A model generated the notes under the pieces. That model did no database searches. It had not been told where the DNA came from and was given only the letters and a program-made list of their open reading frames with translations. Made by a program: the position numbers and the translations under genes. Below, piece by piece: positions 1 to 8,390 of a DNA stretch of 21,231 nt. Source of the DNA: CAZTPJ01 sp964614515 (GTDB lineage Bacteria > Planctomycetota > Phycisphaerae > Phycisphaerales > UBA1924); NCBI GenBank assembly GCA_964614515.1, contig CAZTPJ010000066.1:1-21231 (forward strand), read 5' to 3'. Every line of letters begins with the position of its first letter. Within the stretch, counting starts at the first letter, position 1.

Positions 1-76
1 AAGCGGCCCTGCCGGTCAGCAGTTCGAACAGGATCAGTCCCATCGCGTAGATGTCTATCGCTTGATCATGCGTGCG
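1..76 (-). pseudogene. Fragment of a Ser/Thr protein kinase (subdomain IX), broken at its upstream side
   Basis: Read on the minus strand, bases 1-67 give DQAIDIYAMGLILFELLTGR followed by AA. This is the classic Hanks-type kinase subdomain IX pattern (D-x-Y-x-x-G-x-x-x-x-E-x-L-T-G). Just upstream in this frame a TGA stop lies at 77-79, and the activation loop and APE motif that should precede it are missing; a prepilin-like gene occupies that place in another frame. The rest of the kinase would lie outside the window. It may be a gene remnant, a recombination scar, or an assembly join at a contig end. The kinase identity of this short piece is fairly safe; its biological reality is not. Confidence 0.5.
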
Positions 77-531
77 TCAATGCCCTGCGAGACGGTGGCC
101 GCGCTGGGAACACGCTCGGCCTGAAGCAGCAGCAGCCCGACGGAGTTGATCATCTGATGGCCGGCGAGGGGGGGCTGGCCCGGCTGGCCGGATTGGTATG
201 AGGAACCGTGATCGCGGGCATCGGCGATGGGAATGAGGCGTGGGATATCGCCTGTCTCGACGTCGCGGGGATCTGCGACAAGTGCGGATGGCAGCACGCC
301 CTGGTCCGAGATCATCGCCTCGATGGTCATGTCGAGGATGCGGATGGTTTGTTCGGTCAGGCGCACCTTGCCGCCCTGAACGACGCGGGCGCCGATGGTC
401 AGCACGATGGAGATGAGGATGCCGATCACGCCGATGACGATGAGCAACTCGACGAGCGTAAACGCCCGGGTCGCACATGGGCGATGTCCGGAGAGACATC
501 CGGTTGTCAACGGTTGTGCCTGGTGACGCAT
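55..531 (-). CDS. Prepilin-type N-terminal cleavage/methylation domain protein (pseudopilin-like), probably C-terminally truncated
   Basis: 158 residues from an ATG at 531 with a GAGGA sequence about 9 bases upstream; a longer start at 627 is possible but adds an arginine-rich leader. Residues 22-31 read RAFTLVELLI, the type IV prepilin cleavage motif, so prepilin peptidase should cut between A23 and F24. A hydrophobic helix follows to about residue 46. The mature part has no H-x9-DG DUF1559 signature and looks more like planctomycete GspG/PulG-type pseudopilins. The protein ends abruptly at ...DARMIKR next to a kinase fragment in another frame, so its normal C-terminus may be lost. Expected location is the inner membrane and periplasm, in a type II secretion or type IV pilus-like assembly. 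The exact role is unknown. Confidence 0.75.
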   Translation of the reverse strand: MRHQAQPLTTGCLSGHRPCATRAFTLVELLIVIGVIGILISIVLTIGARVVQGGKVRLTEQTIRILDMTIEAMISDQGVLPSALVADPRDVETGDIPRLIPIADARDHGSSYQSGQPGQPPLAGHQMINSVGLLLLQAERVPSAATVSQGIDARMIKR

Positions 532-659
532 GGTGGATGATCCTCGCCTGCCAACCCGTGCCTGCCGACATGTGAACATGGCATGATAGCGCCGCGGGCC
601 ACCCAGGGGACTGTACGGTCGAACCACGCCAAAGGTTGCATCCGCTCGCCACGTTCCGC

Positions 660-2891
660 TCAGCCCCCCGCCCGCGTCTCACGCATCAGCGTTCTGAACG
701 TGCCCAGAACCTCGGGCGAATCGGCCGTGGCCTCGGGCCGGGGGGCGAGTTTGTCGTATGACCCGTCCGGGTTCATTCGCCAGGCGCATGCTCGATCCTC
801 CAGCATGATCTGGAGGACGCGGCTGATCCGCGCCCGCGCCTGACGATCCTTCACCGGCGTCACGATCTCCACCCGGTTCGACAGGTTGCGATACATCCAG
901 TCCGCCGACCCGATGTACCAGGCCCCGTCGAGCGGGTCCGCCTCGCCGCGACCGAAGAAAAAGACGCGCGAGTGTTCAAGGAAGCGGCCCACGATCGACA
1001 ACACGTCGATGTTGTCGCTCAGCCCCGGCACGCCCGGCCTCAGGCAACAGAACCCGCGCACCATCAGCGTGATCTTCACGCCCGCCTGCGAGGCTTCATA
1101 AAGTTTGTGCATCATCGTGGGGTCTTCAAACGAGTTCATCTTGGCGATGACCCGCCCATGTCCGCCGGCGCGTGCGACGGCAATCTCTCCGTCGATGAGT
1201 TCGATGAACCGATCGCGCATCGCATGGGGCGCGATGATGAGTTCCTTATAGTCGCGCTTCTGGCTGCGACCCGTGAGGAAGTTGAACACGCTCACGACAT
1301 CGTCGCAGATCGCCGGATCGCAGGTGAGGATGCCGATGTCGGTGTAGAGTTGGGCCGTGCGCGGGTTGTAGTTGCCGGTGCCCAGGTGGGCATAGCACCG
1401 AAGCCCGCCTTCCTCTCGCCGCACCACCAGCGAGCATTTGCAGTGCGTCTTGAGCCCGACGACGCCGTAGGCGACGTGGACGCCGTTCTTTTCCAGCAGG
1501 CGCGCGAAGCGCACGTTGCGGTTCTCATCAAATCTCGCGCGGACTTCGACCATGCACGCCACCTGCTTGCCCGCCTCGGCCGCGCGAATCAGCGACGCCA
1601 CGAAGGGTGAATCGGGACTCGTGCGATACAACGTCTGCTTGATGGCGAGCACGTCGGGGTCGCGCGCCGCCTGCGCGATGAACCGCTCCACCGACGCATT
1701 GAACGACTCATACGGATGGTGCAGCAGCACATCCCGCTCGCGAATGATCGCGAAAATGTCCGCATCCTCATCGGCCAGCCGCGCGGGCACGACAGGTCGC
1801 CACGGCGGCTCCTTCAGGTCACTGCGCGGCAGGTCCGCCAGTTGGAACAAGTCGCCGTATTCCAGCGGTCCGCCGCGCTGGTACACATCGTCGTGCGTCA
1901 AGCCCAGCGCCTCCACGATGAAGTCCAGCACAATCGGCGACGGGGATGTCCCAACTTCGATCCGCACAGGTCCCGCGAACCGACGCATGCGCAGTTCCGT
2001 CTCCACGCTCTTGAGCAGATCCTCGGGATCATCATCCTGTTCCACGGCCGCGTTTCGCGTCAATCGAAACGGCATGATGTCGTGGATCGTCATGCCGCAG
2101 AACAAGTCATCGAGATTGTGCTTGATGACCTCTTCGAGTGGAATCAGGCGCGTGGGGCGTGGGTCGCGTTCGTGCGGCGCGCCGCCGTCAGCGCTGGTTC
2201 GCGGCGTGTCCGTCGCGCCGCGGGGGGCCGATCCGCCCGCGTCGTCAGGCACGGGGATCAGTCGCGGCAGCACATCGGGAATCTTCACGCGGGCGAAGTG
2301 GCGCTCGCTGTCCCCCGGCTGACTCAGCAGAATGCCGAGATTCTCGGAGAGATTGGAGATAAACGGGAATCGATGCCCGGGGTCCACGGCCAGGGGCGTG
2401 AGAATCGGAAACACATGCGCATTAAACCACGCGTCGATGGCCCTTTGCTCCTCGCGGGTCAAGTCGGCATAGGTGAGCAGGTGAATGCCCGCCTGTCGAA
2501 GCGCGGGTACGAGTTGTTCCTGCCAGCATCGCGCCTGTTGTTCCTGCAACTCAAGAACGAGCCGGCGTATGCCGGCCAGGACGGATTTGTGCGTCTGGCC
2601 GTCGGCCTGAAAGGCATCGAGGCCCGCGGCGATGCGACCCTTGAGCAGGCCCGCGCGCTTCATGAAGAACTCGTCAAGATTCGACGAGAAGATCGCCAGA
2701 AAACGCACGCGATCAAGCAGCGGACGCCATTGGTCCATCGACAAATGCAGCACGCGACGGTTGAACTCCAGCCATGACAGGTCGCGATTGACGGCCTTGT
2801 CCGGCGGGGCTTCGACGTTTCGCGCGGGGCCGCGGCGCTCCGCGCTCGCTCGCGTTGACGACGGACCAGATTGAACTCGCACCGGGTCCAT
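660..2891 (-). CDS. ppk1: Polyphosphate kinase 1 (RNA-degradosome-type polyphosphate kinase)
   Basis: Reversibly transfers the gamma phosphate of ATP to inorganic polyphosphate. The 743-residue product has the PPK1 layout: an N-terminal domain with RDLSWLEFNRRVL and a later SNLDEFFMKR, a head domain, and two phospholipase D-like C-terminal domains. The catalytic histidine that is phosphorylated in E. coli (H435) corresponds to H483 in GLKTHCK. The second (H592) corresponds to H640 in FLEHSRVFF. The spacing of 157 residues is identical to E. coli. HHPYESF, YAHLGTGNYNPRTAQLYTD and SADWMYRNLSNRVE are also conserved. I chose the ATG at 2891, five bases after the stop of the upstream pterin gene, over a GTG at 2918 that would overlap it; neither has a strong Shine-Dalgarno. 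It is probably co-transcribed with the pterin gene. The region around residues 235-255 is a low-complexity insertion. Confidence 0.97.
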   Translation of the reverse strand: MDPVRVQSGPSSTRASAERRGPARNVEAPPDKAVNRDLSWLEFNRRVLHLSMDQWRPLLDRVRFLAIFSSNLDEFFMKRAGLLKGRIAAGLDAFQADGQTHKSVLAGIRRLVLELQEQQARCWQEQLVPALRQAGIHLLTYADLTREEQRAIDAWFNAHVFPILTPLAVDPGHRFPFISNLSENLGILLSQPGDSERHFARVKIPDVLPRLIPVPDDAGGSAPRGATDTPRTSADGGAPHERDPRPTRLIPLEEVIKHNLDDLFCGMTIHDIMPFRLTRNAAVEQDDDPEDLLKSVETELRMRRFAGPVRIEVGTSPSPIVLDFIVEALGLTHDDVYQRGGPLEYGDLFQLADLPRSDLKEPPWRPVVPARLADEDADIFAIIRERDVLLHHPYESFNASVERFIAQAARDPDVLAIKQTLYRTSPDSPFVASLIRAAEAGKQVACMVEVRARFDENRNVRFARLLEKNGVHVAYGVVGLKTHCKCSLVVRREEGGLRCYAHLGTGNYNPRTAQLYTDIGILTCDPAICDDVVSVFNFLTGRSQKRDYKELIIAPHAMRDRFIELIDGEIAVARAGGHGRVIAKMNSFEDPTMMHKLYEASQAGVKITLMVRGFCCLRPGVPGLSDNIDVLSIVGRFLEHSRVFFFGRGEADPLDGAWYIGSADWMYRNLSNRVEIVTPVKDRQARARISRVLQIMLEDRACAWRMNPDGSYDKLAPRPEATADSPEVLGTFRTLMRETRAGG

Positions 2892-2895
2892 AATT

Positions 2896-3270
2896 CTAAG
2901 GAATGTAGGTCGCCTCACATCCCGGCGCTTCGCCCACGCTCACCGACACGATCCGCACCCCCGGCGCGGAGGCCAGGTGATCCGCGATGTGCCGGGCGAT
3001 GAGTTCGGCCGTGGGGTTCAAGCGATCAAACGGCGGCACGTCGTTGAAGCAGCGATTGTCAAACGGCGCGAGAATCTCGCGCAGCGAACGTTCGAGCACA
3101 TGGAAGTCAACCAGCAGGCCGTCGTCATCGAGACGCTCGCCCTCGACCACGACGCGGACGCGCCAGGTGTGCCCGTGCATCGGCTCGCGCTCCCCGCGCA
3201 TGACAATCGCGTGGGCGGCGCAGAACTCGCGATGGATGGCGATCCGGTACACTCGCGAGGATCGTATCAC
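2896..3270 (-). CDS. 6-pyruvoyl-tetrahydropterin synthase / QueD family protein with PTPS-III-like active site
   Basis: 124 residues from a GTG at 3270; a GTG at 3252 (VYRIAIHREF) fits the usual family N-terminus equally well, and neither has a clear ribosome site. The family T-fold is recognisable from FCAAH, MHGHTW, DFHVLERSLREIL, LNPTAELIARHI and SVGEAPGC. Zinc ligands are H20, H32 and H34. The canonical catalytic Cys, four residues before the HGH (C27 in E. coli QueD), is Arg28, while Glu29 sits three residues before it, giving ExxHGH. Of the catalytic Asp-His pair, D71 is kept but the His is Asn72; E114 is kept. ExxHGH is the hallmark described for PTPS-III enzymes that make 6-hydroxymethyl-dihydropterin for folate in place of FolB. 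The role here could therefore be folate rather than queuosine synthesis. The family call is firm, the substrate is not. Confidence 0.88.
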   Translation of the reverse strand: MIRSSRVYRIAIHREFCAAHAIVMRGEREPMHGHTWRVRVVVEGERLDDDGLLVDFHVLERSLREILAPFDNRCFNDVPPFDRLNPTAELIARHIADHLASAPGVRIVSVSVGEAPGCEATYIP

Positions 3271-3277
3271 CGGACTC

Positions 3278-3415
3278 GGTGGAGCAGGCGTCCCGCCCGC
3301 TTTGGATCCGGTGGTGCGGGCGTCCCGCCTGCACTCCTTTCTGCTTCCGGTGGTGCGGGCGTCCCGCCTGCACTCCTTTCTGCTTCCGGTGGTGCGGGCG
3401 TCCCGCCTGCACTCC
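3278..3415. repeat. 39-bp tandem repeat with GCGGG-CGT-CCCGC palindrome ('GGAGVPPA' repeat)
   Basis: Three near-identical head-to-tail units begin at 3308, 3347 and 3386 (39-base period; the last is cut short), preceded by a degenerate unit at 3278-3307. Each contains GTGCGGGCGTCCCGCCTGCA, a hairpin with GCGGG/CCCGC arms and a CGT apex. The array starts eight bases upstream of the GTG of the pterin gene. The same core, including the flanking GGATCCGGTGG, recurs at 21111-21173 and, inverted, at 8308-8335. Translation in one frame gives the GGAGVPPA motif often mis-annotated as protein in planctomycetes. It is non-coding in my reading. Confidence 0.9.
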
Positions 3416-3871
3416 GATCCATGAACTTGGACGGGCGAGGTTGGAACTGCACACTTCAGCCCGTCGCGCCCCTTCCCTCGCAGCCCGATTCAGCGGGCTT
3501 CTGCGATCTGCCGCCTTCGGGCGTCCAGGCATGCGCTGGTTCCACGGCCACGGCTGAGAACCACAAAGCCCGTTGAAAACGGGCTGGACGAAGTGATCGT
3601 GGTTCCTGGATTCCAAACCACTGCCATCCACCGCTGAAGCGGTGGCCTGCAAGTGAACAAGACCGCTGAAGCGGCCTGATGGCGCTGCGGCGTAGGCAAG
3701 AACGACCTTTGAACATCGGTGATGCGGACGACATCCAACGGTGCACTTCCGCACATCTGTCTGATCTGGGGTCGCATGACGGTGGGCCTGAAACATGAGT
3801 GCGCGACCAATCGTCCCCCACACCCGCACGCGACAACAATCCACGGCCGCACATCGACGACCGCTGTCCCC
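3416..3871. repeat. Intergenic stretch with dispersed GAA/TTC-apex hairpins
   Basis: No gene is supported here. The stretch holds several palindromes: AGCCCG-ATTCAG-CGGGCT at 3482-3499; CGCC-TTCG-GGCG at 3512-3523, a UUCG-type tetraloop; AGCCCGTT-GAA-AACGGGCT at 3567-3585; CCACCGCT-GA-AGCGGTGG at 3628-3645; and CCGCT-GA-AGCGG at 3663-3674. None has a following T-tract, so they are not ordinary intrinsic terminators. They resemble REP-type elements. The promoter region between the divergent pterin and hexosaminidase genes must lie within 3271-3871, but I cannot point to convincing -35/-10 boxes. Confidence 0.7.
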
Positions 3872-5668
3872 ATGAACCAACCGCTGCTCATCCCCCGTCC
3901 TCTGCACTTGGCCCTCACGGGTGGTTCGGTCACATTGCCGATGGCGCCTCGCGCTGAACTTTGTCCACTGCCTCAACCGCGAAGCGATGAGCACTATCGC
4001 CTCACCATCGCCGCGCCCGGGCGCATCATCATCGAAGCCGCCTCGCCCGCGAGCGAACGCGCTGCTCGCGCGACGCTCGCTCAGATTCTTCGTCAATATC
4101 CGCCGACATCCGGGCGAATCACCTTGCCCGCCCTCATCATTGACGATCGCCCCGCGTTTCCCGTTCGCGGGCTCATGCTGGACATCTCGCGCGATCGCGT
4201 GCCGACGATGGCTCACCTCGACTCGCTCGTCGAAACTCTCGCGGCGCTGAAGTTCAACCACCTCCAGTTATACACCGAGCACACGTTCGCGTACCACGGA
4301 CACGAGGATGTCTGGCGCGACGCTTCGCCCATCATGCCCGAAGAACTCCAGCGCCTCGATGCCCGATGCGCTGAGGCGGGCATCATCCTCGCCGCCAATC
4401 AGAACTGCTTCGGCCACCTTTCGCGGTGGCTGCGGCATCCGGCGTACGCGCCGCTCGCGGAGATTCCCGATGCGCACGGCCAATGGACCTTCGAGTACGC
4501 CGGCGAACGCTTCTCGCGCACCGGCCCGTTCAGCCTGTGTCCCACCGATCCGCGTTCGCTTGAGTTCGTGCGCGATCTGCTCCGGCAGATGCTGCCGTGC
4601 GTGCGATCGGGTTTGGTGAACATCGGATGCGATGAGACGTTTGATGTCGGCGCGGGTCGATCGCGAGTGGCCGTGCGGCAGCGCGGGCGTGCGGGCGTGT
4701 GCTGCGAGTTCATCGGTCGCGTGGGCGAGATCGCGCGGGACCACGGCGCGCGTGCGATGTTCTGGGCGGACATGGTGCTCGCCGACCCGGCCGCGGCCGC
4801 GCGACACATCCCGCGCGACATGATCGCGCTCATCTGGAACTATGAACCCGGCTACGACTTCAGCGGCGCGATCGAACGCGTGAGCGGAAGGGGGGGGGAC
4901 GCCCGCGAGGCATGGGTCTGCCCCGGAACCAGCGCCTGGCGCAGCATCACCGGACGCACACACGAGCGAGCCGCCAACCTCCAAGAAGCCGCGCGTCAGG
5001 GCCTCGCCGCGGGTGCTCGCGGATACCTTGTCACAGAGTGGGGCGATGTCGGGCATCATCAGCAGTGGCCGATCACACTCACGGCCATCGCGCACGCCGC
5101 TGATGCCGCGTGGACCGGCGGGCGCGATGCATATGACCCGCGGGCCGCGTCGCTGCATGTATTCGATGATCGTTCGGTGGCCGTCGCGCCGTTCATTCAC
5201 GCGTTGGGACATGTGGATGCGGGGATTCGGTCGATCGCCGGGCGTCGCGGCCCGGGCGAGACGCCTCGCCCGATGAAGAACGCGACGGCCCTGTTCAACG
5301 ATCTGCATCTTCCGCTGGGCGCGGGCGGCGACCCGCGCGTGCGTCACGGCCTGATGAGCGTGCCGCTTGCAATGTGGGAGAGCGTGGGGCAACGTCTCGA
5401 CGCGCTCGCACGCGACGTGCCGCAGGTGGGTGATGCGATCATGCGTGATGAACTCGTGCATGCGCTGCGTATCGCTCGCGCCGCCGCCGCACGCGCCATC
5501 GCGCGACGAACAAGCCTCGCCACGGTCGGGAATCTCATCGACGAGTTTGCCGCGATCACTGATGAGTACGCCCGGTTGTGGCACGCGAGATCCAGACCCG
5601 GCGGCCTTCGCGACAGCCTCGCCCACTATCATGCCATCACGCGCGACCTGCGCGAGGCCATGCCATGA
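3872..5668 (+). CDS. Glycoside hydrolase family 20-like beta-N-acetylhexosaminidase
   Basis: 598 residues from ATG 3872; the reading frame is open upstream to 3719, but that part runs into repeat-like sequence, so the later start is preferred. No signal peptide is visible, suggesting a cytoplasmic enzyme. An N-terminal GH20b-like zincin-fold domain (about 1-100, with an 'ALIIDDRPAFPVRGLMLDIS' segment at its end) leads into a TIM barrel. The catalytic Asp-Glu pair of GH20 (acid/base Glu plus the Asp that orients the substrate acetamido group) matches D254-E255 in VNIGCDETFDVG. Other barrel landmarks are FNHLQLYTEHTFAY, AANQNCFGHLSRW, FWADMVL and VTEWGDVGHHQQW. It overlaps anmK by four bases, so the substrate is plausibly N-acetylglucosaminyl muropeptides or chitooligosaccharides. 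A 9-base G run at 4890-4898 encodes Arg-Gly-Gly in frame. Confidence 0.85.
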   Translation: MNQPLLIPRPLHLALTGGSVTLPMAPRAELCPLPQPRSDEHYRLTIAAPGRIIIEAASPASERAARATLAQILRQYPPTSGRITLPALIIDDRPAFPVRGLMLDISRDRVPTMAHLDSLVETLAALKFNHLQLYTEHTFAYHGHEDVWRDASPIMPEELQRLDARCAEAGIILAANQNCFGHLSRWLRHPAYAPLAEIPDAHGQWTFEYAGERFSRTGPFSLCPTDPRSLEFVRDLLRQMLPCVRSGLVNIGCDETFDVGAGRSRVAVRQRGRAGVCCEFIGRVGEIARDHGARAMFWADMVLADPAAAARHIPRDMIALIWNYEPGYDFSGAIERVSGRGGDAREAWVCPGTSAWRSITGRTHERAANLQEAARQGLAAGARGYLVTEWGDVGHHQQWPITLTAIAHAADAAWTGGRDAYDPRAASLHVFDDRSVAVAPFIHALGHVDAGIRSIAGRRGPGETPRPMKNATALFNDLHLPLGAGGDPRVRHGLMSVPLAMWESVGQRLDALARDVPQVGDAIMRDELVHALRIARAAAARAIARRTSLATVGNLIDEFAAITDEYARLWHARSRPGGLRDSLAHYHAITRDLREAMP

Positions 5669-6807
5669 CCACCACGTCCACAACTTCCACACCCGCTGCG
5701 ACATCCGCGCGCTGCATCGCCGGGGCCATGACCGGCACAAGTCTCGACGGACTCGACATCGCGCTCGTCCGCGTGCATGGTCAGGGTCTCGCGATTCGGG
5801 CCGAACTCGTGCGAATCATCTCGCGCCCGCTGGGTGACCTCGCACGGCCCCTGCGCGCCCTGGCCGAGCAGCAACCGATGTCCGCCGGCGATATCACTCG
5901 CCTCTCGCTCGCCTTCGCCGCGTTCCACATCGATACGCTGCGCGAAGTCGCGGGCGGCGAGAGGCTGGACTTGATCTGTTGCCACGGCCAGACGGTGTTT
6001 CACGCGCCGCCGGCGAGTTGGCAGTTGCTTTCGCCCGCGCCGATCGCGCGGGCGCTTGATGCGCCGGTCGTGTGTGATTTTCGCGCGGCGGACCTCGCGG
6101 CGGGGGGGCAGGGCGCGCCCATCACGCCATTGGCGGATTTCGTGTTGTTTCGCCACGCGCAGCACGCGCGGGCCGTCATCAATCTCGGCGGCTTCTGCAA
6201 CATGACATGGCTGCCGCCCGCGCCCGAGGGAGCGCCCCTGGACGACGCGGTCGAGGGCATTCGCGGCGCGGATGTCTGCGCGTGCAATCATCTGCTCGAT
6301 GGCGCAGCGCGAACGAGGCTCGGCCGAGCGTATGACGATCGCGGCGAGGTCGCGTCGCGCGGGCGGGCGGACGTTCGCGCGGTGCATGCCGTGGTCGAGG
6401 CGATCCGTCGCGCTGACGCCGCACAGCGATCGCTCGGCACGGGCGATGAAGCCCGCGACGCGCTCGCTCCGCTCGCCCACTTGTCTGACGCCGATGCGCT
6501 GCAGTCGTTGTGTCAGGCGATCGCGGAGACCATTAGCGCGGGCGTGGCGAAACTCGCGGGACACGCGGGGTGTCAGCCGATCCTGGCGGGAGGGGGCGTG
6601 CGAAACGCGGCGCTGCTTTCAGCGCTGCGATCGCGGATGCCGCGTGCGTGTGTGAGTGATGATGTTGGCGTTCCCGCGTCGCATCGTGAGGCCGTGTGCA
6701 TGGCGATTCTCGGCGCGCTGGCGCAGGATCGCGTGGCGATCACGCTCCCGCATGTGACAGGCGTGCGCGAGCCCGCGCCGCAGGCGGGCGTGTGGGTGTA
6801 TCCGTGA
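5665..6807 (+). CDS. anmK: Anhydro-N-acetylmuramic acid kinase
   Basis: Converts 1,6-anhydro-MurNAc, released in peptidoglycan turnover, to MurNAc-6-phosphate with ATP. The 380-residue length fits the family (E. coli 369). Motifs in order: GAMTGTSLDGLDIALV (ATP-binding loop), CCHGQTVFHAP, CDFRAADLAAGGQGAPITPL, AVINLGGFCNMTW, GADVCACNHLLD, YDDRGEVASRG and LAGGGVRNAALLSAL. The E. coli DTGPGN catalytic motif is here DVCACN: the presumed catalytic Asp203 and the Asn are kept, while the glycines are replaced by cysteines. The start ATG overlaps the stop of the hexosaminidase gene as ATGA, indicating translational coupling. Together they would hydrolyse N-acetylglucosaminyl linkages and phosphorylate the anhydro-muramic product. 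Confidence 0.95.
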   Translation: MTTTSTTSTPAATSARCIAGAMTGTSLDGLDIALVRVHGQGLAIRAELVRIISRPLGDLARPLRALAEQQPMSAGDITRLSLAFAAFHIDTLREVAGGERLDLICCHGQTVFHAPPASWQLLSPAPIARALDAPVVCDFRAADLAAGGQGAPITPLADFVLFRHAQHARAVINLGGFCNMTWLPPAPEGAPLDDAVEGIRGADVCACNHLLDGAARTRLGRAYDDRGEVASRGRADVRAVHAVVEAIRRADAAQRSLGTGDEARDALAPLAHLSDADALQSLCQAIAETISAGVAKLAGHAGCQPILAGGGVRNAALLSALRSRMPRACVSDDVGVPASHREAVCMAILGALAQDRVAITLPHVTGVREPAPQAGVWVYP

Positions 6808-7294
6808 GTTGAGGGCGGCGCGAATTGCGCTGGGTGGCCCGGTCGCCCTGAGACAGATTGCCTGGGTGGCTCGCTTGGTCCGTGTGGGGTCCGTCGCACG
6901 TCGACGGTATGATGGCGATTCTACAAGTCGAAGACTTGTCTGCAGGTTTCAAGCCTCAGGCTTGGCCTTCACGTCATGCCGAAGGCGTGGGAACTTCCGC
7001 TTCAGGCCAAAGGCGTGGCAGGGGGTGGACCGCTCGCTCCGCGAGCGGTGTCTGGGTCATGCCAACGGCAAGGTCTCGCGTCCCTTGACCTGGAATGCAT
7101 GGCGTTTCATCTTCATGCCGAAGGCATGGGCGTCTCCGGGTGGTCTGCCACTTCGTGGCGAGCCACCCAGGAACCCGCCACGGAGTGGCGGGGAACTTGG
7201 AGATTCGATCGCTCGCGCGACCGGTTTTCTTGATCTTTCACACGGACGGCGTCGCCTGTCCGACCCAAATCGCGGCGCGCGACTATCCTCAACC
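6808..7294. repeat. Intergenic array of triplet-loop hairpins
   Basis: 487 bases without a convincing gene. At least eight different palindromes with three-base apices are packed between 6923 and 7192: ACAAGTC-GAA-GACTTGT (6923-6939), CAAGCC-TCA-GGCTTG (6950-6964), CATGCC-GAA-GGCGTG (6975-6989), ACCGCTCGC-TCC-GCGAGCGGT (7029-7049), TGCC-AAC-GGCA (7060-7070), CATGCC-GAA-GGCATG (7114-7128), GCCAC-TTC-GTGGC (7147-7159) and CCCGCCAC-GGA-GTGGCGGG (7174-7192). Stems are all different except the two CATGCC copies. No T-tracts follow. The following gene's frame is open across the region, but the translation (poly-Arg/Gly, no family resemblance) does not look coding. The promoter and leader of the next gene must be in the last 100 bases; no clear boxes seen. 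Confidence 0.8.
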
Positions 7295-8284
<990 letters not shown>

Positions 8285-8307
8285 TGGGGGATTGGGTGTG
8301 GTTCGCA

Positions 8308-8335
8308 GAGGCGGGCGGGACGCCCGCCCCACCGG
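8308..8335 (-). repeat. Single inverted copy of the GGCGGGCGTCCCGCC hairpin repeat
   Basis: On the minus strand these 28 bases are identical to 21146-21173 and share the core of the tandem array at 3308-3415. They form GGGCGGG-CGT-CCCGCCC flanked by CCGGTG and GCCTC. The copy lies between the isomerase stop and the ThuA start and has no T-tract. It is one of several copies of a dispersed palindromic family in this genome. Confidence 0.9.
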
Positions 8336-8390
8336 GGATTGAGGCGGGCGCGAGGCTTGCCCAATCGTGCGATCAAATGGAGGAAGCCGC

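Noticed and set aside
3278..3415. Possible CRISPR array
   Set aside because: The 39-base units are directly adjacent and identical throughout; there are no unique spacers and no cas genes nearby.
3425..3480. tRNA-like 3' half on the minus strand (GTGCAGTTCCAACCTCGCC)
   Set aside because: The T-loop lacks GTTCGA and no D-arm, anticodon arm or matching acceptor stem could be found; it looks like repeat sequence.
4890..4898. Nine-G run in the hexosaminidase gene as a frameshift or slippage site
   Set aside because: The frame is continuous and family motifs are present on both sides, so there is no sign of a frameshift; similar runs in the kinase gene (20105-20113, 20193-20200, 20555-20562) lie in disordered linkers.
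4268..5740. Long antisense open frames, also at 7289-8680 and 11369-13108
   Set aside because: They lie opposite strongly recognisable genes (hexosaminidase/anmK, isomerase/ThuA, AI-2E permease) and their translations are Arg/His/Ala-rich without family motifs, as expected from high-GC codon bias.
6809..7294. N-terminal extension of the sugar isomerase-like protein
   Set aside because: The frame is open, but the sequence is an array of palindromes, and the barrel's natural start is at ATG 7295.
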